A stretch of DNA of 11,748 nt. Origin: an uncultured Bacteroides sp. GTDB taxonomy: Bacteria > Bacteroidota > Bacteroidia > Bacteroidales > Bacteroidaceae. The translations under genes were made by a program, and so were the position numbers. A model generated the notes under the pieces. The model made no database searches. It was not told the DNA's origin and saw only the letters and a program-made list of their open reading frames with translations. The stretch is from the NCBI GenBank assembly GCA_934716785.1, contig CAKUYM010000113.1:1-11748 (forward strand), read 5' to 3'. Positions 1 to 7,441 of this stretch are shown here, in pieces (position 1 is the first letter of the stretch; every line of letters starts with the position of its first letter).

Positions 1-27
1 CAACATGACCGTGCCTGCAAAACGATG

Positions 28-360
28 CTAATACGCAATCTTCAAGTTATCCAAGGCGGCCTTCGATACCGCAAATTCATCTCCCGCCTTGATGCGTTCA
101 AGAACCAAATTTCCCACCCGCCGGGCATCCTGCTCTGCACGGAAAGGTTTCTTTCCGGCAATGACGGGAATGAAAGGCTGTACAATGATCGTACGTTCGC
201 CCTCATGGATTCTATAACCGTATCCGTTCTCTCCGAGTTTCATCACTTCCAAGTGATAGCGAGCTGTCGAGTTCATAGTCCGGTAACAGGCAAGTCCGAC
301 AGTAAGCAACAAAAGAAGGCATCCTATACTTACTATTATTTTACTTCTCTTCATATTCAT
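28..360 (-). CDS. DUF4907 family small secreted or membrane-anchored protein
   Basis: This 110-residue protein has one N-terminal hydrophobic segment (about residues 6-24, after MKRSK), which is either a signal peptide or an anchor; a cysteine at residue 25 lies just after it but without a convincing lipobox. The rest is a compact domain with the pattern GYGYRI, a short strand, then IIVQPFIPVIAGKKPF and a helical tail (ARRVGNLVLERIKAG), which I recognise as the DUF4907 type found in Bacteroidetes. The gene is complete, ending in TAG. Its start overlaps the end of the Kelch lipoprotein gene by 14-20 bases, depending on whether Met1 or Met3 is used, so the two are probably translationally coupled and co-transcribed. 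The function is unknown; the shared operon suggests an envelope role with the Kelch protein. The family call rests on remembered sequence patterns. Confidence 0.8.
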   Translation of the reverse strand: MNMKRSKIIVSIGCLLLLLTVGLACYRTMNSTARYHLEVMKLGENGYGYRIHEGERTIIVQPFIPVIAGKKPFRAEQDARRVGNLVLERIKAGDEFAVSKAALDNLKIAY

Positions 361-1372
361 AAGGTTTCAGCTCCCAAGTATCATCGTAATAGGAAGAAGA
401 AGTGCTGCCGCCGGTTGTTATGAATCCCCGTGTTCCTGTTGAGAAACAAACAGCTTTCGCACGGGCACTGCCCTCAAAATTGGTCAGGTCCTCACCTTCC
501 CACAAGTCCGTGGCAGGGTCGTATATCCAATAATTGGTACGCAAGCTCCCGCCTGCAGTCTGTCCCACAGCCAAATAGCCTTTACCGTCTATCACAAAAG
601 CACAACCGTAACAGCGTGCGATAGAAGTGTAATCGTCATCATAGTCATCATCACTGGAATCTTTTATGTCACGCAACTTCTTCCAAGGGTTGGATGTATT
701 CGACGGATCAAAGCACCAGAAATCCGTAACATCCGCATTATTATTCTCACCGCCGCAGATATAGGCAACGTCATCAATGACAAAAACCTGTCCGCCCTGC
801 CGCTTCTGCCCGCCGAAACCATTGATAATAGTCCATTCTCCCTTGTCGCCAGCCGAAGGGTCAAACCGATAGAAATCCTTCTGATAATTTTCATCGTAGC
901 CCGTACCCAAATAGCCGTATTGCCCGATGCCGAAAGATAGTGCATACCGACGCCCACCTCCGGGATAGTCCGCCATCTGTTTCCAGGTATTCGTTGCCGG
1001 ATCATATTGCCAGCAATCATTCAGCACCGAACTGGTCTTCGCGTCATATCCGGTGGCGATATACCCTTTCGTCCCTACGGCAAAGCCTGTCGCAGCGTTT
1101 CGAGCTACGGCTTCTTCATTCATGTCCTTACATTGAGTCCACCAGTCATTATCAATGTCATACTCCCAACAGTCTTTCAGACGCTCTTTGTTGCTTCCCC
1201 GGTATCCGCCGCAAATGTATCCTTTGTTGCCAATAGTAAACCCGGCAGCATCATTACGCGCCACACCATCAAAATCCGAACGACGGTACCACACGCCTGC
1301 CGTATATTCCGTATCCTCCGTACATGCCGCCAATGAGAGCAGCACAACCACCATGCAAAGTAATTTATTCAT
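341..1372 (-). CDS. Kelch-repeat beta-propeller lipoprotein
   Basis: From the chosen start the protein is 343 residues with a lipoprotein signal peptide (MNKLLCMVVVLLSLAAC, lipidated Cys at 17), so it should be anchored in the cell envelope. Six Kelch-like repeats follow, each with a GF/GY strand, a G-G or T-G turn (KGYICGGY, KGYIATGY, YGYLGTGY, VAYICGGE, KGYLAVGQ, RGFITTGG) and a later W-x-YDP motif, predicting a six-bladed propeller. Such propellers bind proteins or glycans, and some are galactose oxidases or NanM-type mutarotases; no catalytic signature is visible, so a binding role is more likely. Upstream in-frame ATGs at 1396 and 1384 exist, but the predicted promoter puts the transcript start near 1400, and the signal peptide begins exactly at 1372. 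A DUF4907 gene follows with overlap, and a DUF4270/barrel unit diverges on the other side. Confidence 0.87.
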   Translation of the reverse strand: MNKLLCMVVVLLSLAACTEDTEYTAGVWYRRSDFDGVARNDAAGFTIGNKGYICGGYRGSNKERLKDCWEYDIDNDWWTQCKDMNEEAVARNAATGFAVGTKGYIATGYDAKTSSVLNDCWQYDPATNTWKQMADYPGGGRRYALSFGIGQYGYLGTGYDENYQKDFYRFDPSAGDKGEWTIINGFGGQKRQGGQVFVIDDVAYICGGENNNADVTDFWCFDPSNTSNPWKKLRDIKDSSDDDYDDDYTSIARCYGCAFVIDGKGYLAVGQTAGGSLRTNYWIYDPATDLWEGEDLTNFEGSARAKAVCFSTGTRGFITTGGSTSSSYYDDTWELKPYEYEEK

Positions 1373-1406
1373 TTTATTATCCATTAAATATGTCATTTAT
1401 CACCTG

Positions 1407-1436
1407 CAAAAGTAGGTGGCAACAGGCATGGACAAA
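1407..1436 (-). promoter_or_regulatory. Bacteroides-type promoter for the Kelch/DUF4907 unit
   Basis: Read on the minus strand there is TTTG (1436-1433), 18 bases, then TACTTTTG (1414-1407), an exact match to the -7 consensus TAnnTTTG with an acceptable spacer. The expected transcription start is near 1400, leaving about a 28-base leader to the ATG at 1372 and almost none to the ATG at 1396. The -33 TTTG forms the outer edge of the left arm of the inverted repeat. Confidence 0.65.
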
Positions 1437-1517
1437 AAAACTATCGACAAACTAATGCATTCTGTCTACCAGCAAAATAGAGGTCGACAAATAGTAAGGC
1501 TTAGTCGATAGTTTTTT
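1435..1517. repeat. 14-base inverted repeat between divergent promoters
   Basis: AAAAAACTATCGAC (1435-1448) and GTCGATAGTTTTTT (1504-1517) are exact reverse complements separated by 55 bases. Each arm has the form GTCGATAG followed by a T tract running straight into a TTTG -33 element, one facing left and one facing right. A GTCGAC palindrome lies between them at 1483-1488. The layout fits a shared activator site or operator, or T-tract promoter upstream elements. The arms are visible directly; the regulatory role is inferred. Confidence 0.7.
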
Positions 1518-1545
1518 GGAGGGCTGCTTAAAAGCTCTTCTTTTG
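1515..1545 (+). promoter_or_regulatory. Bacteroides-type promoter for the DUF4270/barrel unit
   Basis: TTTG (1515-1518), 19 bases, then TTCTTTTG (1538-1545), which matches TAnnTTTG at five of six fixed positions. The start point would be near 1552, giving about a 24-base leader to the ATG at 1576. This mirrors the geometry of the opposite promoter. It also argues against a longer coding start at the TTG at 1516, which would lie inside the promoter. Confidence 0.5.
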
Positions 1546-1575
1546 CCGTCACAAAACCAAAATCATCAGTATTGC

Positions 1576-2895
1576 ATGAAATCAATCTTAGTGCTTTTTT
1601 CGTTCCTTATATTCCTTTCTTTTTCTGCTTGCCTGGACGAATCATCCGCAATAGGTGGGAAATGGGTGGAAAGTTCATTCCGGAATGTACAGACAGACAG
1701 TTGCACCGTATCGCTCAGTACCATTCTTAGCGACTCACTGGCGACTTCGGGAGATACGGTCTGCCAGATAGGACACCGCAAAGATGAATTATGGGGAACT
1801 ATCACAGCCTCATTCTACGCAGAATACGAATTGCCCTCTTTCTCCTTTAATGACGAGACGGTATATGCATTCGATTCCATCACCCTCCGGCTTTACTCCT
1901 CCGGAAATTATTTGGGAGATACACTAAGCATCCATATGCACCGCCTGACAGAGAATATCCAATTGGACGATTACGGCTATCTATACAGCAGTACCAAGAC
2001 ATCGTATGAGACGACTCCCCTTGCCTCATTCAACCTCAGACCGACTCCCGGACAAAAGACCAAAGAACTGGAAGTGCGCCTGCCGGATGACTGGGGAAAA
2101 GAGTGGTTTGACCTCATGCTGCAAGATGCACGCCAGATGGAGTCACAGGATCTCTTCCATGATTACTTCAAAGGAATAGCCTTTATTCCGGACATCGCCA
2201 ATGGCACTTGCATCAACGGATTCCAAGTGAATGACTCCAGTATGTGCATCACGCTTTATTACCACGAACAGGCAGAAATCTCGACGGAAAAGACACTCGT
2301 ATTCAATGCCAGCAGTTCTCTTATATATAATAAGGTATCATACGACCGGAGCGGGACTCCGATTGAGGGATTGAAAAACGGAATAGACAATGCCTTGCCT
2401 ACCTCCCGGACAGAACACCAATGCTATCTGCAAGGCATGACAGGAATGTATATCGCCATCGACTTCCCACATTTGAACGACCTCTGCGCAGAAGGCGAAC
2501 TGGTGACCATCGAAAGCGCTACGCTACAACTCTATCCGGTGAAAGGGACTTACGATGGGATGTATCCGCTCCCGGAGAGTCTGACTCTTTATACGACTAA
2601 TGATGATAACGTGAGACAGGATGTCATCACCGACCTTACCGGAAGTTCTGTGCAAACGGGCAACTTGGTTGTGGACGATATGGCCTACGAAGAGACGTAC
2701 TATACATTCGACATCACCTCTTTCCTGCAGAACAACTTGGGAACAACCGGATACAACCGGCAGAAGTTGCAGTTATTCCTTCCCGACAACTTGTTCTACA
2801 CCACTCTGCAAGGGGTTATCTTCGGAGACAGCGAACATACGGCTAATAAAAAGAACTCCAAACTTATCGTACTCTACAAAACCTATCAACAATGA
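1576..2895 (+). CDS. DUF4270 family lipoprotein
   Basis: The protein is 439 residues with a lipoprotein signal peptide (MKSILVLFSFLIFLSFSAC, Cys19). The body has two beta-rich halves with DUF4270-type patterns: a strand motif near YAFDSITLRLYSSGNYLGDT, followed by a Leu-Tyr rich stretch, a central LFHDYFKGIAFIPD segment, and a second copy-like region with ESATLQLYPVKGTY and a C-terminal YNRQKLQLFLPDN. DUF4270 proteins are widespread in Bacteroidetes and of unknown function; the lipid anchor places this one in the envelope. The start at 1576 is preferred because it begins the signal peptide; a TTG 60 bases upstream would overlap the promoter. Its TGA overlaps the ATG of the barrel gene (ATGA), a sign of translational coupling and perhaps of a lipoprotein-barrel partnership. 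Confidence 0.82.
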   Translation: MKSILVLFSFLIFLSFSACLDESSAIGGKWVESSFRNVQTDSCTVSLSTILSDSLATSGDTVCQIGHRKDELWGTITASFYAEYELPSFSFNDETVYAFDSITLRLYSSGNYLGDTLSIHMHRLTENIQLDDYGYLYSSTKTSYETTPLASFNLRPTPGQKTKELEVRLPDDWGKEWFDLMLQDARQMESQDLFHDYFKGIAFIPDIANGTCINGFQVNDSSMCITLYYHEQAEISTEKTLVFNASSSLIYNKVSYDRSGTPIEGLKNGIDNALPTSRTEHQCYLQGMTGMYIAIDFPHLNDLCAEGELVTIESATLQLYPVKGTYDGMYPLPESLTLYTTNDDNVRQDVITDLTGSSVQTGNLVVDDMAYEETYYTFDITSFLQNNLGTTGYNRQKLQLFLPDNLFYTTLQGVIFGDSEHTANKKNSKLIVLYKTYQQ

Positions 2896-4097
2896 AAAAG
2901 ATTCAACTCTGCCTTTTGGCACTCTATACGCCCGTCCACTTATTGATGGCGCAAAACACGACGAACTCCCCAACTTCCATGTTCGGACTGGGTGAACTCT
3001 CTACCGGAGAGGGCGGACAATATGCCGGTCTGGGTGGTGCGGGGATTGCCCTACGGAGTTATAACTTCCTGAATAGCGCCAACCCGGCTTCGCTTACAGA
3101 ACTAAGCGAACAGCGGTTTCAGATAGATGCCGGTGTCATGGGGGCTTATCAAAGCTATTCGCAACGGGGAGCAAGCAACCGCTCCATCACAGGGAATCTG
3201 AATAACTTGAGCATCGGCTGCCGGATTATGCCACGATGGTATGGAGCTATCTTTATGGCTCCCGTGAGTAGCGTAGGATATGCCATCACGCTGAACGAAG
3301 AGGTGGCGGGCAGCAACGGGAGTACCGTTTCTTCGTTGTTTCAAGGTGAAGGCGGACTATCTAAAATGGGAATCAGCACGGCATATCTTTTCGGTAAAGG
3401 ACTTTCTATCGGAACGAATCTCTCCTACGTCAGCGGCACTATCACGCAGACGGAGACTCAAGGCAGTGCGTCAAAAGAGACGAGTTCATACAAACATACG
3501 TTTTATGCAGACTTAGGTGTGCAGTATAAATGGACCATCGACCGTGACCGTTCTTTCGTGGCGGGTGCCGTGTATGGTTATTCGCAGGACTTCAAGCAGG
3601 AGAACAGTTTGTACGTCAGCAGCAGTTCAGGCGGGGATGATATTGAAAAAGACTTGAGACGCTACCGACAATGCCTTCCGCAATTCTTCGGATTGGGAGT
3701 TTCCTACAACAGTCTGCGGTGGATGGCAACCATTGACTATAAGTATGTGGACTGGAGCCGGATGTAATCTTCACAATCCAATATCAGTTTTGAGAACCAG
3801 CACCGGCTGTCATTGGGCGGAAGATATACGTTGGGAAGTGTTTACCATAATCCGGTCAGTGTACTGTGGGGGACGGGAATCAGTAATTCCTATATCGTCA
3901 TCCAAAAGAAAAAAGCAACCGGATATTATATGAGTACCGGACTGAATTTGGGCTTGCGCAATAACAATGTGCTGTCCATCGGGCTGAAATATAAAGGGCA
4001 GATAAAAGTACCTACCGGCATGCAACGCGAAAACAGCCTTTCCCTGTTTCTCAACATCACTTTTTCCGAACGTACTTATCGTGCCAAGATACAATAA
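2892..4097 (+). pseudogene. FadL/SPYSRYG-like outer-membrane barrel, interrupted by an in-frame TAA
   Basis: The first 291 codons encode a signal peptide (MKKIQLCLLALYTPVHLLMAQ) and a barrel resembling the Bacteroidetes FadL-like family: an N-terminal SMFGLGELSTGEGGQYAGLG-type segment, then GIALR, NSANPASLTEL and alternating amphipathic strands. A TAA at 3765-3767 stops it inside a strand after DWSRM. Beyond it the same frame is open for 109 codons and looks like the missing barrel end: SFENQHRLSLGGRY, GLNLGLRNNNVLSIGLKYKG and a last strand SLSLFLNITFSERTY. No base is gained or lost, so one substitution (for example CAA to TAA) explains it. The full-length product would be about 401 residues; the truncated barrel should not assemble. 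The start overlaps the DUF4270 stop. Loss may be recent, or the stop may be a sequence error. Confidence 0.8.
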
Positions 4098-4157
4098 TAT
4101 TCATTCTTTTTTTATGCAAAATATTTGCAAATGAATGGTTTTCAAGAGAGGAATCCG

Positions 4158-4165
4158 TATATTTG
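4158..4165 (+). promoter_or_regulatory. -7 box of a Bacteroides-type promoter for the aminopeptidase gene
   Basis: TATATTTG is an exact TAnnTTTG match 33 bases before the chosen start codon. No perfect TTTG lies at the usual distance; the closest candidates near 4135-4142 are weak. The position makes a TTG at 4163 unusable as the start. Just upstream, GCAAA-ATA-TTTGC (4116-4128) is a short palindrome flanked by ATTCATT and AATGAAT, of unknown role. Confidence 0.5.
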
Positions 4166-4198
4166 CGCCCAAAACAAATTAATATGAATGTCATAAGA

Positions 4199-5383
4199 AT
4201 GAAAAAAAGTATCCTTATTGCTGCCTTGGGCTTATGTAGCTTAGGCATGACGGCACAAGACGCAAAACCCCAGGAGGGATTTGTTTTCACGACAGTGAAA
4301 GAGAACCCTATCACCTCTATCAAGAATCAGAACCGTTCGAGCACGTGTTGGAGCTTCTCCACACTCGGATTCATCGAATCAGAACTGCTCCGTACGGGCA
4401 AAGGCGAATATGACCTCTCCGAAATGTTCGTGGTGCACAAAACGATGCAGGATCGCGGCATCAACTATGTACGCTATCATGGCGACAGTTCTTTCTCTCC
4501 GGGTGGAAGTTTCTACGATGTATTATACTGTATCAAGAATTACGGTATCGTTCCGCAAGAAGTGATGCCGGGCATCATGTATGGCGACTCACTGCCCGTA
4601 CACAACGAACTGGATGCCGTAGCCGCCGGATATATCGGCGCCATCGCCAAAGGAAGGTTCAGCAAACTGACTCCGGTATGGAAAAACGGACTGGCTGCTA
4701 TCTATGATACTTATTTAGGTAAATGCCCAGAGAATTTCACTTATAAAGGCAAGGAATATACTCCGAAATCTTTTGCCGAGTCACTTGGGCTGAAGATTGA
4801 CGATTACGTATCGCTGACTTCTTATTCACACCATCCATTCTATACGCAGTTCTCTATCGAGATTCAGGATAACTGGCGCAACGGCTTGTCCTACAACCTG
4901 CCTATCGAAGAGCTGATGGCTGTAATGGACAACGCAGTGAAGAAAGGTTACACTTTCGCATGGGGCAGTGACATAAGCGAAGAGGGATTCTCACGTAACG
5001 GTATCGCTGTTATGCCGGATGCAGACAAGGAACCGGAGCTGTCCGGTTCGGACATGGCCCGCTGGACGGGACTGACTGCCGCTGACAAGCGTAGAGATAT
5101 CTACTCCCAACCTTTCCCTGAAAAGGATATCACTCAGGAAATGCGCCAAGTTGCTTTCGACAACTGGGAAACGACCGATGACCACGGAATGCTTATCTAC
5201 GGTATCGCCAAAGACCAAACCGGAAAAGAATACTTCATGGTGAAAAACTCTTGGGGCAAATCCGGCAAATACAACGGTATCTGGTATGCTTCCAAAGCAT
5301 TCGTAGCCTACAAGACCATGAACATTGTGGTACATAAAGACGCGCTTCCCAAAGATATCGCCAAGAAGTTGGGTATCAAATAA
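4199..5383 (+). CDS. Secreted aminopeptidase C / bleomycin hydrolase-like cysteine peptidase (C1B)
   Basis: A 394-residue papain-fold peptidase with a signal peptide (MKKSILIAALGLCSLGMTAQ), so it acts in the periplasm or outside. The catalytic set is intact: oxyanion Gln44 and nucleophile Cys50 in NQNRSSTCWSFS, His329 in DDHGMLIYG, and Asn350 in VKNSWGKSG. The spacing and the long insertion between Cys and His fit the C1B family (PepC/bleomycin hydrolase), whose members remove N-terminal residues from peptides, usually as hexamers. Known PepC and bleomycin hydrolases are mostly cytoplasmic, so the signal peptide points to processing of exogenous peptides. The C-terminal tail (AKKLGIK) is where family members place the residues that gate the active site. 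The start at 4199 opens the signal peptide; an ATG at 4184 is possible. It appears monocistronic. Confidence 0.9.
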   Translation: MKKSILIAALGLCSLGMTAQDAKPQEGFVFTTVKENPITSIKNQNRSSTCWSFSTLGFIESELLRTGKGEYDLSEMFVVHKTMQDRGINYVRYHGDSSFSPGGSFYDVLYCIKNYGIVPQEVMPGIMYGDSLPVHNELDAVAAGYIGAIAKGRFSKLTPVWKNGLAAIYDTYLGKCPENFTYKGKEYTPKSFAESLGLKIDDYVSLTSYSHHPFYTQFSIEIQDNWRNGLSYNLPIEELMAVMDNAVKKGYTFAWGSDISEEGFSRNGIAVMPDADKEPELSGSDMARWTGLTAADKRRDIYSQPFPEKDITQEMRQVAFDNWETTDDHGMLIYGIAKDQTGKEYFMVKNSWGKSGKYNGIWYASKAFVAYKTMNIVVHKDALPKDIAKKLGIK

Positions 5384-5405
5384 GAATATATCTCCCCGGT
5401 TTCCG

Positions 5406-6137
5406 TCAGGAAAGGCTTAACTTGCCGATATATTCCGTAAACTTTTCCTTATAATTATCACCGACAGGGATATAGGTATTCTTATCGAAAATGATACGGA
5501 GACGGGAAACTTCGGTAATCTTCTGAAGATTGACAATATAAGAACGGTGTACACGCATAAAATATGCGGGAAGCCGTTCTTCCATTTTCTGGAGACTGGC
5601 AAGAGTGACAATCGCCTTGTCTTCTCTTTCCACAAAGATACGCACATACTCACTCATGCCCTCAATATAGCGGATACGGTTCACGTCGATACGAACCACT
5701 CTATAGTCGCTCTTCACAAACAACGAATCTCCCTTTATCTGCGAAGTATTCCCCAACTCGCCCTGTTGCTCCAACAATCGGTATTCCAACTGCTTGCGGG
5801 CTTTGTCCGCTGCTTTCAGCAAGTCTTGAAACTCGAAAGGCTTCAAAAGGTAATCTACGGCATCCAGCTTAAAACCTTCTACCGCATACTCGGAATAGGC
5901 GGTGGTGAAGATGACAAGCGGCGGGCTGATCAGCGAGCGTATAAAGTCCATCCCGTTCAAGTCGGGCATATTTATATCCACGAATATCAAATCCACTTCT
6001 TCTTCAGCCAATACCTTCATTGCTTCGAAAGCATCCTGGCAGGACTTCACTAAAGACAAGAAAGGAACACGGGATATATAATCCGTCAATTGTGCCAATG
6101 CCAACGGTTCGTCATCTATTGCTAAACATTTCATCAT
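5406..6137 (-). CDS. LytTR-type DNA-binding response regulator
   Basis: The 243-residue protein has a receiver domain (about 1-120) with acidic pocket Asp8/Asp9, phosphoacceptor Asp54 (FVDINMPDLNG), Thr79 and Lys99 (LLKPF), all in place. A LytTR domain follows (about 138-240: LFVKSDYRVVRIDVNRIRYI, then FMRVHRSYIVNLQKI), which binds paired direct repeats in promoters. It should be phosphorylated by the kinase encoded just upstream; the kinase TGA overlaps the regulator ATG (ATGA at 6137-6134), so translation is coupled. The premature kinase stop near 6268 leaves terminating ribosomes about 130 bases short of this start and may lower its expression. Its targets are not shown; the adjacent operon is the obvious candidate. 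The next gene downstream is convergent, 22 bases away, with no clear terminator between. Confidence 0.93.
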   Translation of the reverse strand: MMKCLAIDDEPLALAQLTDYISRVPFLSLVKSCQDAFEAMKVLAEEEVDLIFVDINMPDLNGMDFIRSLISPPLVIFTTAYSEYAVEGFKLDAVDYLLKPFEFQDLLKAADKARKQLEYRLLEQQGELGNTSQIKGDSLFVKSDYRVVRIDVNRIRYIEGMSEYVRIFVEREDKAIVTLASLQKMEERLPAYFMRVHRSYIVNLQKITEVSRLRIIFDKNTYIPVGDNYKEKFTEYIGKLSLS

Positions 6138-7338
6138 AATAAAGGTATAATAAGTAATACATCAAAAGTCTGTTCTTTGTCACTGATGGAAAGCGTATAG
6201 TCATTGCCGAACAGAATCCGCAAGCGTTTGCGAATGTTTTCGAGCCCGATGCCGTGATGCTGCTCGTCTACCGAGCCATTATTGCTGTTTGTACAGCGGA
6301 AAGACAAGCGGTTGTCTTCCTCCAAACACGGATGAAAGATCTGTTGCGGTAACTGACGCCATGCTTAAAGGCATTCTCCACAAAAGAGATAAAAAGCAAT
6401 GGCGGAATCTGCACCTCAGGGATTTCGGCAGGGAACTCCGTCTCGATAGAGACTTTGTCGGTATAACGCAGGCTCATCAAGCCTATATAATTTTCAAGGA
6501 ATTGTACCTCGCGCGAAAGTAATGTGGTTTTATTGCTTGCTTCATAGAGCACATAACGCATCAGTTTGGAGAGCTCCACAAGTGTACTTTTCGCCTTTCC
6601 GGTGTCGATATCCACCAACGCATGAATATTATTGAGCGTATTCATGAAAAAGTGAGGATTAATCTGATACTTGAGATATTGCAACTCCGACTGCAAATGT
6701 TGGTGTTCAAGTTCTTTCAGCATTTCCTCGTCACGAAAGGACTTGAAAAAGAGTTTGATGGCAATATTAAACCCTACCATCAGAAAAGCAATAGCAAAAC
6801 GGACAAGATAGCGAATGTCAAAAGGCGGATGAGGAAGAGGACGCGGCGGCTTTTTGCGTTCAGGCTCATTCCACCGCATCTCTCCTTCCTCTTTAGCCTT
6901 CTCTCTCATCCTTATAATCTGATCTCTCGAGTTCTCTTTCATATCCCGGCGCATATCGTCACGTCCGAACTCCATTGGAAAATGTTCCTTAGGTTCTTTC
7001 GAGAAATGCTCCTTGGGATCTTTCGGAAAATGCTCCATAGAAGGAACCGGAGAGAGCAAACATATAATACCTATCAGGAAAAGAAGCGAAACGGCATATT
7101 GCCAATACTTCTTCTTAAAAAGCATGTAAGGAACCAAACCGTAATTGTTCAGCAAAAAAAGTGCGAAGAAAGGCAGGATGCCCAACCATGAATCGCGAAT
7201 GATCGTACGGACTTCATCCCTTTCAAGCCCGCCGCTCATGGCAAAATATCCGCCTATCAACGGAAGAAGAAATACTACAACCCAGATAGCTACATAAATG
7301 CCTTGCTCCAACAATTGCTGTTTACGCTGTCTTTCCAT
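6134..7338 (-). pseudogene. LytS-type sensor histidine kinase, frameshifted before the ATP G box
   Basis: The readable frame gives 356 residues: helices at about 14-34, 52-73, 80-97 and 177-198, with residues 98-176 predicted periplasmic, then a His_kinase (PF06580) domain with His229 in QINPHFFMN and the N box VENAFKHG (Asn322). After FIRVW (6327-6322) the frame runs into nonsense and stops at 6268. The neighbouring frame from about 6325 continues the domain: EEDNRLSFRCTNSNNG, then the G box HHGIGLENIRKRLRILFG, ending at the regulator start. The span is 1205 bases, so inserting one base (or four) restores about 401-402 residues. A lost T in the GTTTGG run, or loss of one TGGA unit, would both explain it. 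Without the G box the kinase should not bind ATP. A sequencing error is an equally good explanation. Confidence 0.85.
6964..7035 (-). repeat. 24-base tandem repeat in the kinase periplasmic loop
   Basis: Three imperfect in-frame 24-base units encode EHFPKDPK, EHFSKEPK and EHFPMEFG (residues 102-125). The first two differ at two residues; the third keeps only the first half. They open an unusually charged extracytoplasmic loop rich in His, Met, Asp/Glu and Lys/Arg. Confidence 0.8.
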
Positions 7339-7363
7339 GCTCTATTTATACCAAATAATAAGA

Positions 7364-7395
7364 CAAAGATAAAACTGATAATGTCTTTTTGCAAA
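7364..7395 (-). promoter_or_regulatory. Bacteroides-type promoter for the two-component system
   Basis: On the minus strand TTTG (7395-7392), 20 bases, then TATCTTTG (7371-7364), an exact match to both consensus boxes. The predicted start is near 7357, with a leader of about 19 bases to the kinase ATG at 7338. The kinase and regulator can therefore be expressed independently of the large operon upstream. Confidence 0.7.
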
Positions 7396-7423
7396 TAGAA
7401 TCGACCAAAGGATGGATTTCGAC

Positions 7424-7441
7424 GGTAAACAACTGTTTACC
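7424..7441. other. Perfect 7-base hairpin across the stop codon of the beta-helix gene
   Basis: GGTAAAC, loop AACT, GTTTACC. The right arm contains the stop codon of the minus-strand gene. There is no following T tract on the minus strand, so it is not a standard terminator; it could be a weak attenuator, an mRNA 3'-end stabiliser or a protein site upstream of the kinase promoter. Confidence 0.5.

Noticed and set aside
664..1020. Minus-strand frame inside the Kelch gene
   Set aside because: It is an out-of-frame shadow with Arg-rich composition and no domain; the Kelch frame explains the region.
1435..1517. The inverted repeat as an invertible (phase-variable) promoter
   Set aside because: Both -33/-7 pairs lie at or outside the arms, so inverting the 55-base interior would not switch either promoter, and no recombinase gene is in the window. 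Arms of 14 bases are also short for Bacteroides invertons.
3813..4097. A separate small gene after the barrel stop
   Set aside because: It has no ATG near its start, is in the same frame as the barrel gene and encodes matching barrel strands, so it is the 3' part of the broken gene.
5384..5413. A terminator between the convergent aminopeptidase and regulator genes
   Set aside because: Only a 5-base TTTCC/GGAAA stem without a T run is visible, too weak to call.
5547..6053. Plus-strand open frame of 168 codons opposite the response regulator
   Set aside because: It lies entirely antisense to a clear receiver/LytTR gene and has no recognisable domain, start context or composition of its own. 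The same holds for the plus-strand frames at 25-423, 1007-1336 and 6622-7191.
6300..6335. Programmed ribosomal frameshift in the kinase gene
   Set aside because: The site (GTT TGG AGG) has no slippery heptamer, and LytS kinases are not known to need recoding. A mutation or base error is simpler.
7424..7441. The hairpin as a Rho-independent terminator
   Set aside because: The stem is only 7 pairs, not GC-rich, and lacks a T tract on the minus strand.
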